A DNA stretch of 23,656 bases from a virus. The translations under genes and the position numbers were made by a program. Positions within the stretch are counted from its first letter, which is position 1, and each line of letters opens with the position of its first letter. Under the pieces are notes generated by a model. It made no database searches and was not told the DNA's origin. It saw only the letters and a list, made by a program, of their open reading frames with translations. Where the stretch lies: positions 1 through 23,656 of IMG/VR virus record IMGVR_UViG_3300025122_000164; one strand, given 5' to 3'. Of the stretch, positions 7,651 to 17,423 are shown in pieces.

Positions 7651-10023
7651 ATGGCTGACGAGACAGGCCCACCGATTGACCCAGAAGTATTAAATGCTCA
7701 AGTAGCTGGCACGGAACAGCTGCGCGAATTACTTTTTCAAATTAGTTCGATCAAAGGCCAGCTTACACAAAGCGAAGCTGAGTTGTTACAATATGCTCAG
7801 CAAAGAGTTCAAACCTTTGATGCGCAGCTTAAGCAAGCATTACAAATAGCCGAAGCAACAGGCCGCGTTACTAACGACGAGCAAAGAAGAAACTTTATTC
7901 TCAAAGAGGAGGTCGGAGAACTAAGAAAACAATTAAATCTTATAACAACCACCGACGCGACAAGAAAACGAAATTTAGAATCTATCCGAAGACAACAGAG
8001 AGACCTAAGAAAAGAAATTAATGATACAATTAATCTGGAAGGCGAGGGCGCTCAGCGAACCGCAACTTTACGATCTAGATTAAATGCGCTAGTAGAGCAA
8101 GAGCAAAGCCTCCTTCGCAGCAATTTACAATTAGGCGAAGCGGCACACGCAAACCTAGTTAAAAAGATATCTGCTCAGATACAATTCAGGCAGGCCGCAA
8201 TAGAAACTTCTCAGCACACTCAAAGCGCCATGAGAATGATAGCAGGCCTTTCCTCTGATTGGCAAAACACACTTTTAGGTGCTTTCACCACGATGACAAA
8301 ATCATCCATGCAATCTGAAGGCGCTATTAAGGGCTTGATTAATTCAGCAAATGTTTTGGTTAACTCGTTGAACAATGCCGCATCCGTAGCAAACCTTGCT
8401 GGCACAACGATGATGAAAATCCAAGAAAAAACGATTTACATGGTTAATGAAATTGACCGCTCGCAAGTGTCACTACGCGCAGCGACTGGAGCATCTCAAG
8501 ATTTCGCCCGCGGCATTACGAGAGCATTTAACGATAGGGCCATTAAGCAAATGGCCGCTTCATACAACGAGCTTTATCAGCTGCAATCGTCATTGTTTGG
8601 GTTATCAAAGAGTTATTCAGAACAAACTGGCGCCGAAAGATTGGCGCTAGATAGACTTGGCATGGCCGCTTCAAGGGCTGGGATTGCTTATGATGATTTC
8701 GCCACAGTGGTTGATAAATCTATTCGTATTTTTGGTCAAGAATCAACGAGAGCAATAAATCAATTATATAATACTGCCGTTTCAATTGGCGAAAAACCAG
8801 CACAAGTTGTTAAGGCATACATTGGCGCTCTGGACACTTTAGCTCAATATTCAGCCCCGAGAGCGATTAGTGTATTTCAACAACTGGTCTCCTGGCAAAA
8901 GGCCACAGGAATCGAAACACAAAAACTTCTCAGTGTTGTTGCACAGTATGACACATTTGAAAGTGCGGCCACTTCAGTTTCTAGATTAAATACAGTTTTA
9001 GGCGGTTCATATTTTAATACGCTTCAGATGCTTAATGCTGATGAAGCTGAAAGAGTAAGATTGTTGCAAGAGGGCTTCCGAGCGACCAACATGAGTTGGG
9101 AAGCAATGGGTAGGTTCCAAAGAAGGGCTTTGGCGACCGCAGCCGGATTTAAGGATTTACATGTTGCCGCAGCTTTCTTTAGAGGAGACATGGAAAAAGT
9201 TGCAGCATTGCAAGACAAAGCGGCTCGCGCCGCCGACGCACAGCAAAGGCTGCTTGAAATCGGAGTGCAATTAGTTCCTGTTGCGCAAAGATTAGTTCGC
9301 GTAATGCAAGAGTTTGGTAAGTTTGCAGAACAATTGATACCGTACATACGGGCATTTGCTAAGATTTTAAATGACATGTCACCTTCAACTGCATTGTTGT
9401 ATATGGGCCTCTATAAGCTCTCTATTGGCATTTCTGCATTCACACTCCGGGTTGCAGCTGCCCGGGCCGCTACAGGCGGCTTTGCCGGGGCCCTAGGTGG
9501 CTCTCTTACTGCGATCATAGGTCTTTTGCCGATGATAGCTCTTTTGGGCACGGCATTCACCTCTCTTAATCAAAAGGTTCATGAAAAGAGATCTCCCCCG
9601 TTCTATCAAGTATTTGGCATAATGGCCAGTGGTTTAAGGCAGTTTGTTGTTGGCGCTAAAGATGCGATTGGTGCCGCGAGAGAATTGGGAACCACAGTTG
9701 CAGCCATGCCCACAGAAAAAATGATTAAAGTTGCATCGGTAACAAGACAAGTTGGCCAATCGGCCGCCGCAATGCGCGGAGGCGCCGGCGGAGCGCGCTC
9801 AGCAGCAGTTCAGGCTCAATCAACAGCCATAGCAGTTAATATTGCTCGACAAAATGCTCTACCAGCCGGCGGCGGAGCGGGTCGACTTCCTCCTGGCGTA
9901 CTAGTTACAAAAGACCTTACTTTTAGTGTTGGAAGCGATATATCAATTACTAAGAGAGTAGAGGATCTTGTAAATGAAAAATTCAGAAACCGTGAACAGG
10001 CCGCGGCCTTAAGGAGTACTTAA
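7651..10023 (+). CDS. Tape measure protein (gp29-like role)
   Basis: A 790-residue protein that probably sets tail length inside the growing tube and is released during DNA injection. The first 180 residues or so are Gln/Glu/Arg-rich and strongly alpha-helical, with coiled-coil character. Further helical sequence follows, then two hydrophobic segments at about residues 577-602 and 610-640, and an Ala/Gly-rich then charged C-terminal tail. This layout is typical of tape measures, and the gene sits between the gp26-like and tube-initiator-like genes, as gene 29 does in T4. By the rule of thumb of 0.15 nm per residue it would specify a tail of about 118 nm. An ATG at 7641 is in another frame and gives only five codons, so 7651 is the start; the AGGAAC upstream is modest. 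The call rests on architecture and position. Confidence 0.75.
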   Translation: MADETGPPIDPEVLNAQVAGTEQLRELLFQISSIKGQLTQSEAELLQYAQQRVQTFDAQLKQALQIAEATGRVTNDEQRRNFILKEEVGELRKQLNLITTTDATRKRNLESIRRQQRDLRKEINDTINLEGEGAQRTATLRSRLNALVEQEQSLLRSNLQLGEAAHANLVKKISAQIQFRQAAIETSQHTQSAMRMIAGLSSDWQNTLLGAFTTMTKSSMQSEGAIKGLINSANVLVNSLNNAASVANLAGTTMMKIQEKTIYMVNEIDRSQVSLRAATGASQDFARGITRAFNDRAIKQMAASYNELYQLQSSLFGLSKSYSEQTGAERLALDRLGMAASRAGIAYDDFATVVDKSIRIFGQESTRAINQLYNTAVSIGEKPAQVVKAYIGALDTLAQYSAPRAISVFQQLVSWQKATGIETQKLLSVVAQYDTFESAATSVSRLNTVLGGSYFNTLQMLNADEAERVRLLQEGFRATNMSWEAMGRFQRRALATAAGFKDLHVAAAFFRGDMEKVAALQDKAARAADAQQRLLEIGVQLVPVAQRLVRVMQEFGKFAEQLIPYIRAFAKILNDMSPSTALLYMGLYKLSIGISAFTLRVAAARAATGGFAGALGGSLTAIIGLLPMIALLGTAFTSLNQKVHEKRSPPFYQVFGIMASGLRQFVVGAKDAIGAARELGTTVAAMPTEKMIKVASVTRQVGQSAAAMRGGAGGARSAAVQAQSTAIAVNIARQNALPAGGGAGRLPPGVLVTKDLTFSVGSDISITKRVEDLVNEKFRNREQAAALRST

Positions 10024-10026
10024 TAA

Positions 10027-10884
10027 ATGCCAAGAATAAAAAATGTTATAAGTGGCGATACAAGTGACATAGCGTTTGGCAACACATGGGGAAAAATTCA
10101 ATTTGTCCATTTAGGCTCCGGGGCTGATGGTAACAATCCACTAGTAGTTGAATTTAAAGCTTTTATTAAGAGATTTAATGATAGTTTTAGTGGGGACTGG
10201 AAAGAAGCGCAATACCCAAATCAATCTGTACCAATTGCGCATCAAGTACGCCCCAGGCGAGATATTCATCTTGAATGGACAGTTCCGGCTTCCACCGAAG
10301 CTGAAGCAATTAGCAACTTAGGAAAATGCGGCGCATTAGCGCAAATGATGTTTCCAACTTTAAAGCCGGCTGGATCTTGGTCATCGCGCGCCGACCAAGA
10401 AATGTATTTTCCAAAATCTTCTTTTATAGCCATTAAATTTGGAAACATGATTCAGAAATGGGATGGTTCGCCCTTGCCTGGATATATTAAAGGATTTAAT
10501 TATACACCAAACTTTGAAGAGGGCGTACTTATTGCAAATAGGGCGAAAAAAACAAGACTTCCAAAGCAAATTAAAGCAATGATGGATACTGAATCTAAGA
10601 AAGAGGGGTTGTTAGTGCCAATGTTTGTAGATATATCATTAGATTTTACCCCATTCTACATACGACAAGACGTGGGCTATAAACATGGTACCGAAGACGA
10701 ATGGGCCCAATGGATGATGCCCTCCTGGCCATACAGTGTAGATTTCGAGGAAGCAACGGCAGATAGCGATGAAAAAGCTGGCACTAAAAAGACTGATATA
10801 TGCATAACTAAAGCTTCAGAAGGCGGTTATTATGATGTTTGTTCTCGCACCATGTTTGCTGGTGCGCGAGGAGTAACAAAATGA
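10027..10884 (+). CDS. Baseplate tube-initiator-like protein (gp48/gp54-like)
   Basis: A 285-residue protein directly after the tape measure, the position of genes 48 and 54 in T4. Those proteins cap the baseplate hub, have a tail-tube-like fold, and start tube polymerisation. Visible features are the AHQVRPRRDIHLEWTVPAS strand region (about residues 72-90), the helix SNLGKCGALAQMMFP, and a strand pattern with PGYIKGFNYTPNFEEGV and VDISLDFTPFYI, which is compatible with the tube fold (compare LRYDWA in the tail tube protein). AAGGAG at 10011-10016 lies within the last codons of the tape measure gene, 10 bases before the ATG, indicating coupled expression. Which of gp48 or gp54 it matches cannot be decided by eye. 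Confidence 0.55.
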   Translation: MPRIKNVISGDTSDIAFGNTWGKIQFVHLGSGADGNNPLVVEFKAFIKRFNDSFSGDWKEAQYPNQSVPIAHQVRPRRDIHLEWTVPASTEAEAISNLGKCGALAQMMFPTLKPAGSWSSRADQEMYFPKSSFIAIKFGNMIQKWDGSPLPGYIKGFNYTPNFEEGVLIANRAKKTRLPKQIKAMMDTESKKEGLLVPMFVDISLDFTPFYIRQDVGYKHGTEDEWAQWMMPSWPYSVDFEEATADSDEKAGTKKTDICITKASEGGYYDVCSRTMFAGARGVTK

Positions 10885-10896
10885 GGTTAAAAGGCA

Positions 10897-11235
10897 ATGC
10901 GTTATAAGAAAAGGCTAGTCGCACTAAATAATGAGAAATTATATGAAGATCACTTTAGGCGCCGCGGCTTAAAATTTATTCATCAATATACAACTCCCAC
11001 ATTGAATCACCCGACAGTAGAACAGGTGGAAAGATTAAATGAAATTAGCCATGTCTGGACTCAGGGAGATCGTTATTATAAATTAGCACATAGACATTAT
11101 AAGGATTCAAAACTATGGTGGGTTATTGCATGGTATAACCAGAAACCAACAGAAGGACATCTTCAACTTGGAGATGTTGTTTATGTTCCGACACCTTTAA
11201 GTGAAGTGCTTAAATATTATAAACTTTATTATTAA
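10897..11235 (+). CDS. Baseplate wedge protein with LysM-like domain (gp53-like)
   Basis: A 112-residue protein with a clear LysM-type pattern in its second half: WTQGDRYYKLAHRHYKDSKL, then WWVIAWYNQKPTEG and LQLGDVVYVPTP. The same arrangement is found in T4-type gp53, a wedge subunit that links neighbouring wedges in the baseplate, and in short LysM proteins of other contractile systems. At 112 residues it is shorter than T4 gp53 (196), so it is close to a minimal version. It starts 12 bases after the previous stop, with GAGG and AAAGG upstream. In a baseplate gene cluster, a structural role is much more likely than free peptidoglycan binding. Confidence 0.78.
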   Translation: MRYKKRLVALNNEKLYEDHFRRRGLKFIHQYTTPTLNHPTVEQVERLNEISHVWTQGDRYYKLAHRHYKDSKLWWVIAWYNQKPTEGHLQLGDVVYVPTPLSEVLKYYKLYY

Positions 11236-11249
11236 CTTGAGGAAGTTCT

Positions 11250-14200
11250 ATGGCGAACGCAAAAACGGAAAAACAAATACGTGACCAACTTAAAGACGAG
11301 GAACAGGCTAGACGAGCCCGATTCCAAGAGCAATGCTTTCTTTTATATCACAGATATCAGTTAAGAGACAGCCTTAAAGTTGTAGCTGATCGCGATATCG
11401 CCGTTGACACAAGGCAAAAGATGCCTACCGCGGCAAAGAACTCTGGCGTAGAAAAAATACTTGATTATCATCACATAGTTACTATAGATGCTAAAGATCC
11501 GACATATTTAGCATCTCAAATTAGTGCGATTGATGGCGCAGAAATTTTCTTTGATTTAGATGCCAACATTCTTTCTCAACTTAAACCAATTGTTGAGTTA
11601 TATAAAATTTATCCAAATAAGAAAACAACATCCAAAGGTGTTGAAGTCCCTCTTAGAGTTCCTTTTTTATTAGGCGAGGGAATAAAAGATAGCGCCGCAG
11701 TAGATACAACTGAAAATGGCTTATCGGCCTTGGACGATTTGTTCAGGAGCCATAACACTTTAGGCAACGTAATGCCGCACAATTTTAGAATTAAGTTCGC
11801 CGGAAAAGATATTGCCTGGGTTAATGCCATTGATCAATTTAGTTTCAGTCTTTCTTTTTCCTCATTTAAGCTTTTTAATCACGAGTTTAAAACTACAGAT
11901 GATCTCGGGGATCTAGTAAAGTGGCGATATACAGATTTAATATCAACTCCGCCGGGCCAATTTTCAGTTGCATCTACTGCGCCACGAATCGGCAGCGTTG
12001 ATAGTTTGCCTGGAGGCGAATGTTCATATGATTGGAATGCTACTGAAGGGGGCAAGAAGATCGATCCACCGCCGAATTCAAATCCAAAAGAAAATCCTGA
12101 ATATTTCGAGATTCAAGCTGTTATCAAATATGATCCGGAAATAGACTGGGATATGGCCGATCTTGGCGATGTGTGGACTCGGTACGAACCAGAAGACATG
12201 GAAAAGCTCGAAAATTTCCTGCGCGGCTCCGCTTTGGTTGTGCGATTACAATTTAAACAGCATACAATTCGCTACAGTATGGGCGATTCCGGGGGGACTA
12301 ATACTGAATTTGTCCTTGATTTAGATTATGCTGCTTATTTGGAGGGCGTTTTAAACTCTCCCGATTTAAATTTGCTAGCTTTAAATGATGCAGATGAAAA
12401 AGCTATGGAAGTTCTAGAAACAGATCTTGCATATGCAAAACGATTGTTGGCAGAAGTTAGAAGTAAGGATTTCACTTTAAATCAGGCTATAGCCGGCAAT
12501 GGTACGGGCGCGAACACTGAAAATCAGATTGCAACAGCTTATGTTAAATTAAGGCATAGTTTTTCACAGCGAATTGGATGGCCGGGGCAATGGCTAATTA
12601 GAATGCCTGCGACTGTGGACCCAAACACCGGTCAAATTAAAGGCTGGAAACCTTTTGATCAAATTGTCCCAACTAAAGCAGCGATTGAAAAAGAACGCGG
12701 CCGTGCCGGCGACACCGACACGGCTAGATTTCCAGCAGCCAAAAATGCTCTAGCGCAAGACCCTAAAAGCAGCAAAGATGTACCAACGGGCCAAACGCTT
12801 GGAGAACACCGCTTGGTAATACGAAAGAATAATGCAGCGCGAGTTTTTCAAGAGCTGGTTAATGCGTACGATAATCACATAGCACGAAAGCGGCGCGCCT
12901 TTCAGCATGTAAGATACAGGAAATACTTTCAGCACCTTTTAGGAAAAGGAAGAATTTATAAAGTTGAAGCCGAACCTCAAAAGGTTGGAATGTCGTCTGG
13001 CGTCACCAAAGGTGATACTATTGTTGCTGATGCCCGGGCCCAAGGCACGCCAGAAGAAGGGTCGTGGTCAGGACTTTCAGCGAAATCTGTCATAGTGTGT
13101 GACCCCGCCGAAGCGTCTGTGCAGAATAATTTAATTTCAGAATTTGAAGAAAACGCAGATTCTATACAAAAAGGTGCTGTCAAGTCTTTCGCAGGCGCCC
13201 AAGATATGGCTCAATCGTTTTCTGATGGGCGTCTAAAGGGCTTTGAAACCAAAAATAATAATAGATTGATCTATTTTACAACATTTGGCGATATTCTTGA
13301 TGTCGCCATCGACATAGCAACTCGTGACAAGATTGACTATGACGAAGCAACCGGCGGCATCGGCGTGTACGGCACATTTGGCCCAGGCCTTTTTAAAAGG
13401 AGGATGGGAGTGCTTCTAGGCCCTTTAATTGATGAGACCACGGCCTTGGCGGAGACGTACAAAGGGGCAAAAACTTTTAATTTAGCGCATGTGCCAGTTT
13501 CACTCTCATTGTTAATGGGCTGGTGGATACAAAACGTTTCTGCAAAAGAAAGGACCGTTTACACGTTACACCAATTTATTAGAGATCTTATTAAAAATCT
13601 GGTAGGCAAAATGTTAGGAGAGTCTTGCATTGAGGGCGGCGGCAATCGATCAGAAGATGTTAAAATTATTAATTTTACTAGCGAGATGCGCCCCTTGAAT
13701 AAGGACCATAACATTCCTCCATTTTATCCGCGAGGTCCACGACAAGGCAAGACGGGGGATTACCCTCCTCAAGGAAATTCAAGTGTTTTATTGGAGGAAA
13801 CAGAAACAGGTGGTTTATTTTTGAAGGGAATAAGCCGCAACTCTGGTATGCCGCCGCTTTACCCTTTGCCATGGGGGAGCCGCCGAGTCGACAAAAAAAA
13901 AGTGGCACAAAATGTCGCCGGCCAGCTTACAAAAGTTGATCCATCGAAGCCTTTAAAAGATCAATTTAATTATATGTTTATTTATGTGCATAGTTATGAT
14001 CCTAAAAATTTAGATCCAGCATTGGAAATGAAAAATATTCGAAGAGGAATTTATTATTTACGTCTAGGAAAAATGACATCTGTCATCAAATCGTGTGCAT
14101 TTACAAGAATGGAAATTCCTTATTTGAGAGAAATGAGAATTGCTGGCCATACGTCGCCAACTGGCGCAACAATGTTGCGAGACACCTATGATGCTAGAAT

Positions 14201-14549
14201 AACATTATTTGGTAATAATATATTTAAAGTAGGATCTCATGTATTTGTTGATCCAACTAAAGATGGTGCTGAAAAGTTTGATGACTGGAGAAGATTAGGG
14301 ATTGGAGGATTTTATCTGGTAACTGAAGTCGAACAAATTCTCTTACATGATGATGTAACACAGGAGACAAATTTGAAGTTACGATATGTTACGGCTGGTA
14401 ATTGCTCGGAATCTGGGAAAGGAACCAAGGTCACGTATAGTAATTATTCAACTGCCACGCCGGCTACATATGAAGATGGAAATAAAAAAGAGCACACCTA
14501 CCCCCAAGAAGGCCCGACAGTAGATGGCAATCCGGATAAGAGGCCCTAG
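11250..14549 (+). CDS. Large baseplate/virion protein with hub-like C-terminal region (1099 aa)
   Basis: I do not recognise the family as a whole. The first 40 residues are charged and helical. The centre is a mixture of beta-rich segments (for example FRIKFAGKDIAWVNAIDQFS) and a helical part near residues 530-580. The C-terminal part contains LFGNNIFKVGSHVFVDP followed by GIGGFYLVTEVEQILLHDD, a pattern seen in tail hub proteins of contractile systems (T4 gp27 / VgrG type), where a domain closes the hub ring. That makes a hub or hub-associated role plausible. There is no lysozyme motif or needle-like repeat. GAGGA lies 9 bases before the ATG. The gene sits between the wedge-like gene and another large virion protein, and translation looks continuous across the three. 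Confidence 0.6.
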   Translation: MANAKTEKQIRDQLKDEEQARRARFQEQCFLLYHRYQLRDSLKVVADRDIAVDTRQKMPTAAKNSGVEKILDYHHIVTIDAKDPTYLASQISAIDGAEIFFDLDANILSQLKPIVELYKIYPNKKTTSKGVEVPLRVPFLLGEGIKDSAAVDTTENGLSALDDLFRSHNTLGNVMPHNFRIKFAGKDIAWVNAIDQFSFSLSFSSFKLFNHEFKTTDDLGDLVKWRYTDLISTPPGQFSVASTAPRIGSVDSLPGGECSYDWNATEGGKKIDPPPNSNPKENPEYFEIQAVIKYDPEIDWDMADLGDVWTRYEPEDMEKLENFLRGSALVVRLQFKQHTIRYSMGDSGGTNTEFVLDLDYAAYLEGVLNSPDLNLLALNDADEKAMEVLETDLAYAKRLLAEVRSKDFTLNQAIAGNGTGANTENQIATAYVKLRHSFSQRIGWPGQWLIRMPATVDPNTGQIKGWKPFDQIVPTKAAIEKERGRAGDTDTARFPAAKNALAQDPKSSKDVPTGQTLGEHRLVIRKNNAARVFQELVNAYDNHIARKRRAFQHVRYRKYFQHLLGKGRIYKVEAEPQKVGMSSGVTKGDTIVADARAQGTPEEGSWSGLSAKSVIVCDPAEASVQNNLISEFEENADSIQKGAVKSFAGAQDMAQSFSDGRLKGFETKNNNRLIYFTTFGDILDVAIDIATRDKIDYDEATGGIGVYGTFGPGLFKRRMGVLLGPLIDETTALAETYKGAKTFNLAHVPVSLSLLMGWWIQNVSAKERTVYTLHQFIRDLIKNLVGKMLGESCIEGGGNRSEDVKIINFTSEMRPLNKDHNIPPFYPRGPRQGKTGDYPPQGNSSVLLEETETGGLFLKGISRNSGMPPLYPLPWGSRRVDKKKVAQNVAGQLTKVDPSKPLKDQFNYMFIYVHSYDPKNLDPALEMKNIRRGIYYLRLGKMTSVIKSCAFTRMEIPYLREMRIAGHTSPTGATMLRDTYDARITLFGNNIFKVGSHVFVDPTKDGAEKFDDWRRLGIGGFYLVTEVEQILLHDDVTQETNLKLRYVTAGNCSESGKGTKVTYSNYSTATPATYEDGNKKEHTYPQEGPTVDGNPDKRP

Positions 14550-14557
14550 GTTAATTT

Positions 14558-16195
14558 ATGCCCTATAAAAAAAATATACAAAAAACAATTGCTTTTGGTA
14601 ACAATTCGCGCAATGCAAAAGAACTATTCTTTTTTAAAAATTTTTATTATGATAAAATTTATCCAAATGGAAAGTTACCATGGGCAGAACGTCCATTGGA
14701 CTTTATTAATAATAATCCTCTATATGGCAAAGTTGATCTGGACAAAAATTTTATTTATCCCAAACCAAAACATTTAAGGCAAATAAATGTTGGAAAAGCC
14801 AAAACAAAAAATTTAAAAGTTTTTGACTTTGTAGCTACTGCATTTGAAGATTTTCGAGACCACATGCATGCACAAGTTAATAACGGACACCTTCAAGCTG
14901 GCCATGCAATAGCTGCATGTGATCCTAAAAGAACTTTTGTAGAGACAGAAGTATTTTATAAAAAATTTAAAGAACTTCACTGGGCATACTTTTCACTAAT
15001 ATACTTATCAACTCCTTCAGATCATGATGTGGTAAGAAAATTTCCTATAAAAGAACAAATTGATAATTTTTCTCAGTTTGTGAAGTATTACATAGAATTT
15101 TTAAAAACAGCAGCTCCGGAAATTCCAATCACATTAACCGGCGCGCTAAAAACGAGCTATGCGTCACCACTTATGACCGGCTTGTGTGTTGAAATTCACG
15201 ATAAAGCGTATGATGATGATAGAGCTAAGCAAGAATTTATCGATAGTCCTAATTTCAATTTTTTTAAATGTACGGCTAGGAGATATGGTTTTGTATTAGA
15301 TAGAAATGTGCCGTGGAGATTGGTAGCGGATGTAACCTCTCTTAAGATGAGAGAATATATGCGAATCGCCTTTGAACAGCCACAAATTGAAGAAAAGCAA
15401 GCTATAACTCTACAAGAGAGGTTGGATTTATTGCAGACCATGACGCCAGCCGTCATTACCGTTGACGACATTGTTGATTTTAATTTAGTGAACCCGCTGG
15501 CAGATTGGCCCCGTAGTGAAGTTTTAAACTTTCAAAAAGAAACCATGAACCAGTTGCAAGAAGTAAAAACCTTAATCATGAACAGTAATGCCGAAAATTG
15601 GGAAGAGGTGAAACTCAAAGGGGCAGCAGATCCTAATATGACGAGCATCGTTCTGCCCGCCCTCAACCCCTCTGAAGAGGGCATACAAGGACTAGTTCCA
15701 GATTGTGATGGAACAGTTTGTTCAACCAGAGTTATGAAATTTGACTTTTTCTTTGAAGAATATTATAACAAATCACACTCTGAAGATATTTGGGAATTGC
15801 GAAAGATTCTTTGGCAATTTTGGACAAGCTGGATTGAAAATCATCCTTATGTTAAAAAAGTGCGCACAGTTGGCTGTCTGGAAAGTGGATTTAAAACTAA
15901 AGTAGTCGAAGAAAAAGAAATACAATTTATTGAATGGGATGATTTTAAATCGCAGTATGGCGAACTTTTTTGGCTTAAGTTTTATTTTGATGTCCGGACG
16001 GTTGAAAATAAGATAAAATGGGACCCTATTGATCGCAAGAAGAAAATGAAAAAAATTAACTTTTTAAATAAAACACTTGACTTTTACCGCGCTGTAGATT
16101 ACATTAACAGAGTAACAAGTGTTGAAATGCTTGATGCACAAGAAATATATGTCCCCACACCGGAGGCAGAAGAACTAATTTTAGATTGGGCTTAG
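14558..16195 (+). CDS. Unknown large virion/baseplate protein (545 aa)
   Basis: The family is not recognised. It is a soluble protein rich in aromatic and Lys residues with no signal or membrane segment. Notable stretches are the N-terminal FGNNSRNAKELFFFKNFYYD, a helical part with FVKYYIEFLKTAAPEIPITLTG near residues 170-195, YGFVLDRNVPWRLVADVTS near 245-265, and a C-terminal half with IWELRKILWQFWTSWIENHP. It starts 8 bases after the 1099-residue gene and ends 10 bases before the polymerase gene, so it belongs to the tail transcription unit by position. A baseplate or tail-associated structural role is inferred from context only. The ribosome binding site (TAGGTT) is weak, which suggests coupling to upstream translation. 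Confidence 0.7.
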   Translation: MPYKKNIQKTIAFGNNSRNAKELFFFKNFYYDKIYPNGKLPWAERPLDFINNNPLYGKVDLDKNFIYPKPKHLRQINVGKAKTKNLKVFDFVATAFEDFRDHMHAQVNNGHLQAGHAIAACDPKRTFVETEVFYKKFKELHWAYFSLIYLSTPSDHDVVRKFPIKEQIDNFSQFVKYYIEFLKTAAPEIPITLTGALKTSYASPLMTGLCVEIHDKAYDDDRAKQEFIDSPNFNFFKCTARRYGFVLDRNVPWRLVADVTSLKMREYMRIAFEQPQIEEKQAITLQERLDLLQTMTPAVITVDDIVDFNLVNPLADWPRSEVLNFQKETMNQLQEVKTLIMNSNAENWEEVKLKGAADPNMTSIVLPALNPSEEGIQGLVPDCDGTVCSTRVMKFDFFFEEYYNKSHSEDIWELRKILWQFWTSWIENHPYVKKVRTVGCLESGFKTKVVEEKEIQFIEWDDFKSQYGELFWLKFYFDVRTVENKIKWDPIDRKKKMKKINFLNKTLDFYRAVDYINRVTSVEMLDAQEIYVPTPEAEELILDWA

Positions 16196-16205
16196 AGGTC
16201 CCATT

Positions 16206-17396
16206 TTGCTTTTCCAAACGTTTGACGATAAAGAGAGGTGTATTGCATTATATGCCAAAGAAAAGCTTTTCTTCAAAAAGCCGCCCTCTAAACTAACTAA
16301 AACTTGGTCGTACTCGGAATTTTTATCAGACAAAGACGTTGAATATGCTCAACTTTATTGTGCCGGCAAATCTTTAGATCAGACTTGCCCTGATCACTTA
16401 AAAAAAGATTGGGAGAAAGTAAGCAACAAGTTAAAAGCTTTTTATAGGTCTGCTTTAGAAGCAGAGCTAGATCTTAACGAGCATTGTTTTTATGACATGG
16501 TTCCACAAAATTTTTTAATTGATTACGCAGAGATCAAAAATAAAATATGCGCTCATGTTTTTAGCACGCATGAAAAGCCACACAACTATGATCATTTATC
16601 CGACCTAACAAAGGTTTTGGTCGAGATCAAAAATAAAAAATTAAATGTAGATGCAACACAGCTGAGCAAAGAACTTCATAAATTTAAAGTACGCCGCTTT
16701 GTAAAGAAAATAAAAAGAATTGCACCTTATATAAAATACGACTCCTTTCGAACAAAAACTGGACGCCTGGCCACGTACTCAAATTCTTTCCCCATTTTGA
16801 CAATGGATAAATCTTATCGTAAAATTCTCAAACCAAAAAACGATTGGTTCTTAGAGTTTGATTATAATGCGGCAGAGCTTCGCGTAATGCTCGGGTTGCT
16901 AGAGAAAGAGCAACCAAAAGAAGATATACATGAATGGAATTTGAAAAATGTATATAACGGAGTGGGCACGCGGGAAGAAGCAAAGAAAAGAATATTTGCT
17001 TGGCTGTATAATCCAGAATCAAAAGACGCCCTCTCAAGCAAGGCATATGATAGAGATGGGCTTTTAAATAAGTATTGGGACGGGGCTAATGTAAAAACAT
17101 GCTTTAATAGAGAGATTGAAGCGGACGCACATCATGCATTAAACTATATCATTCAGTCAACGGCAGCTGATTTATTTCTTCGACAAATGATTGAAGTTTG
17201 GAAGCTGCTTAAAGGCAGGAAGTCTTACATTACATTCTGCATGCATGATTCTCTTGTGATTGATTTTTCCGAAGAAGAGCAGCATTTGTTAAATGAACTT
17301 AAAGAAAAATTTGAAAATACAATATTCGGCAAGTTTAAAGTGAATAGTTCAGCCGGAAAAAATTACGGCGAGATGAAAAGATTAAATGTTCATTAA
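16206..17396 (+). CDS. Short family A DNA polymerase, no visible exonuclease domain
   Basis: Template-directed DNA synthesis. The signature elements of the polymerase I family are present: FRTKTGR (181-187), motif A FDYNAAELR with the metal-binding D219, the O-helix pattern R256-x3-K260-x3-F264-x3-Y268 that binds dNTP, NYIIQSTAADLF (313-324), and motif C H347-D348-S349. At 396 residues it is far shorter than Klenow-type enzymes (about 600). The 170 residues before the palm show no DEDD exonuclease motifs, so proofreading appears to be absent. T4 itself uses a family B polymerase. The start is TTG at 16206 with AGAGGT 6 bases upstream; the next in-frame ATG would remove about 97 residues. A 5' nuclease is coded separately at 21678. 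Confidence 0.88.
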   Translation: MLFQTFDDKERCIALYAKEKLFFKKPPSKLTKTWSYSEFLSDKDVEYAQLYCAGKSLDQTCPDHLKKDWEKVSNKLKAFYRSALEAELDLNEHCFYDMVPQNFLIDYAEIKNKICAHVFSTHEKPHNYDHLSDLTKVLVEIKNKKLNVDATQLSKELHKFKVRRFVKKIKRIAPYIKYDSFRTKTGRLATYSNSFPILTMDKSYRKILKPKNDWFLEFDYNAAELRVMLGLLEKEQPKEDIHEWNLKNVYNGVGTREEAKKRIFAWLYNPESKDALSSKAYDRDGLLNKYWDGANVKTCFNREIEADAHHALNYIIQSTAADLFLRQMIEVWKLLKGRKSYITFCMHDSLVIDFSEEEQHLLNELKEKFENTIFGKFKVNSSAGKNYGEMKRLNVH

Positions 17397-17423
17397 CTAA
17401 TTATATACAAGGAGAAAAAACTA

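Noticed and set aside
14589-14777. Open frame of 62 codons within the 545-residue gene
   Set aside because: Overlaps a long, well-supported gene in another frame, has low-complexity Ile/Met-rich sequence and no ribosome binding site.
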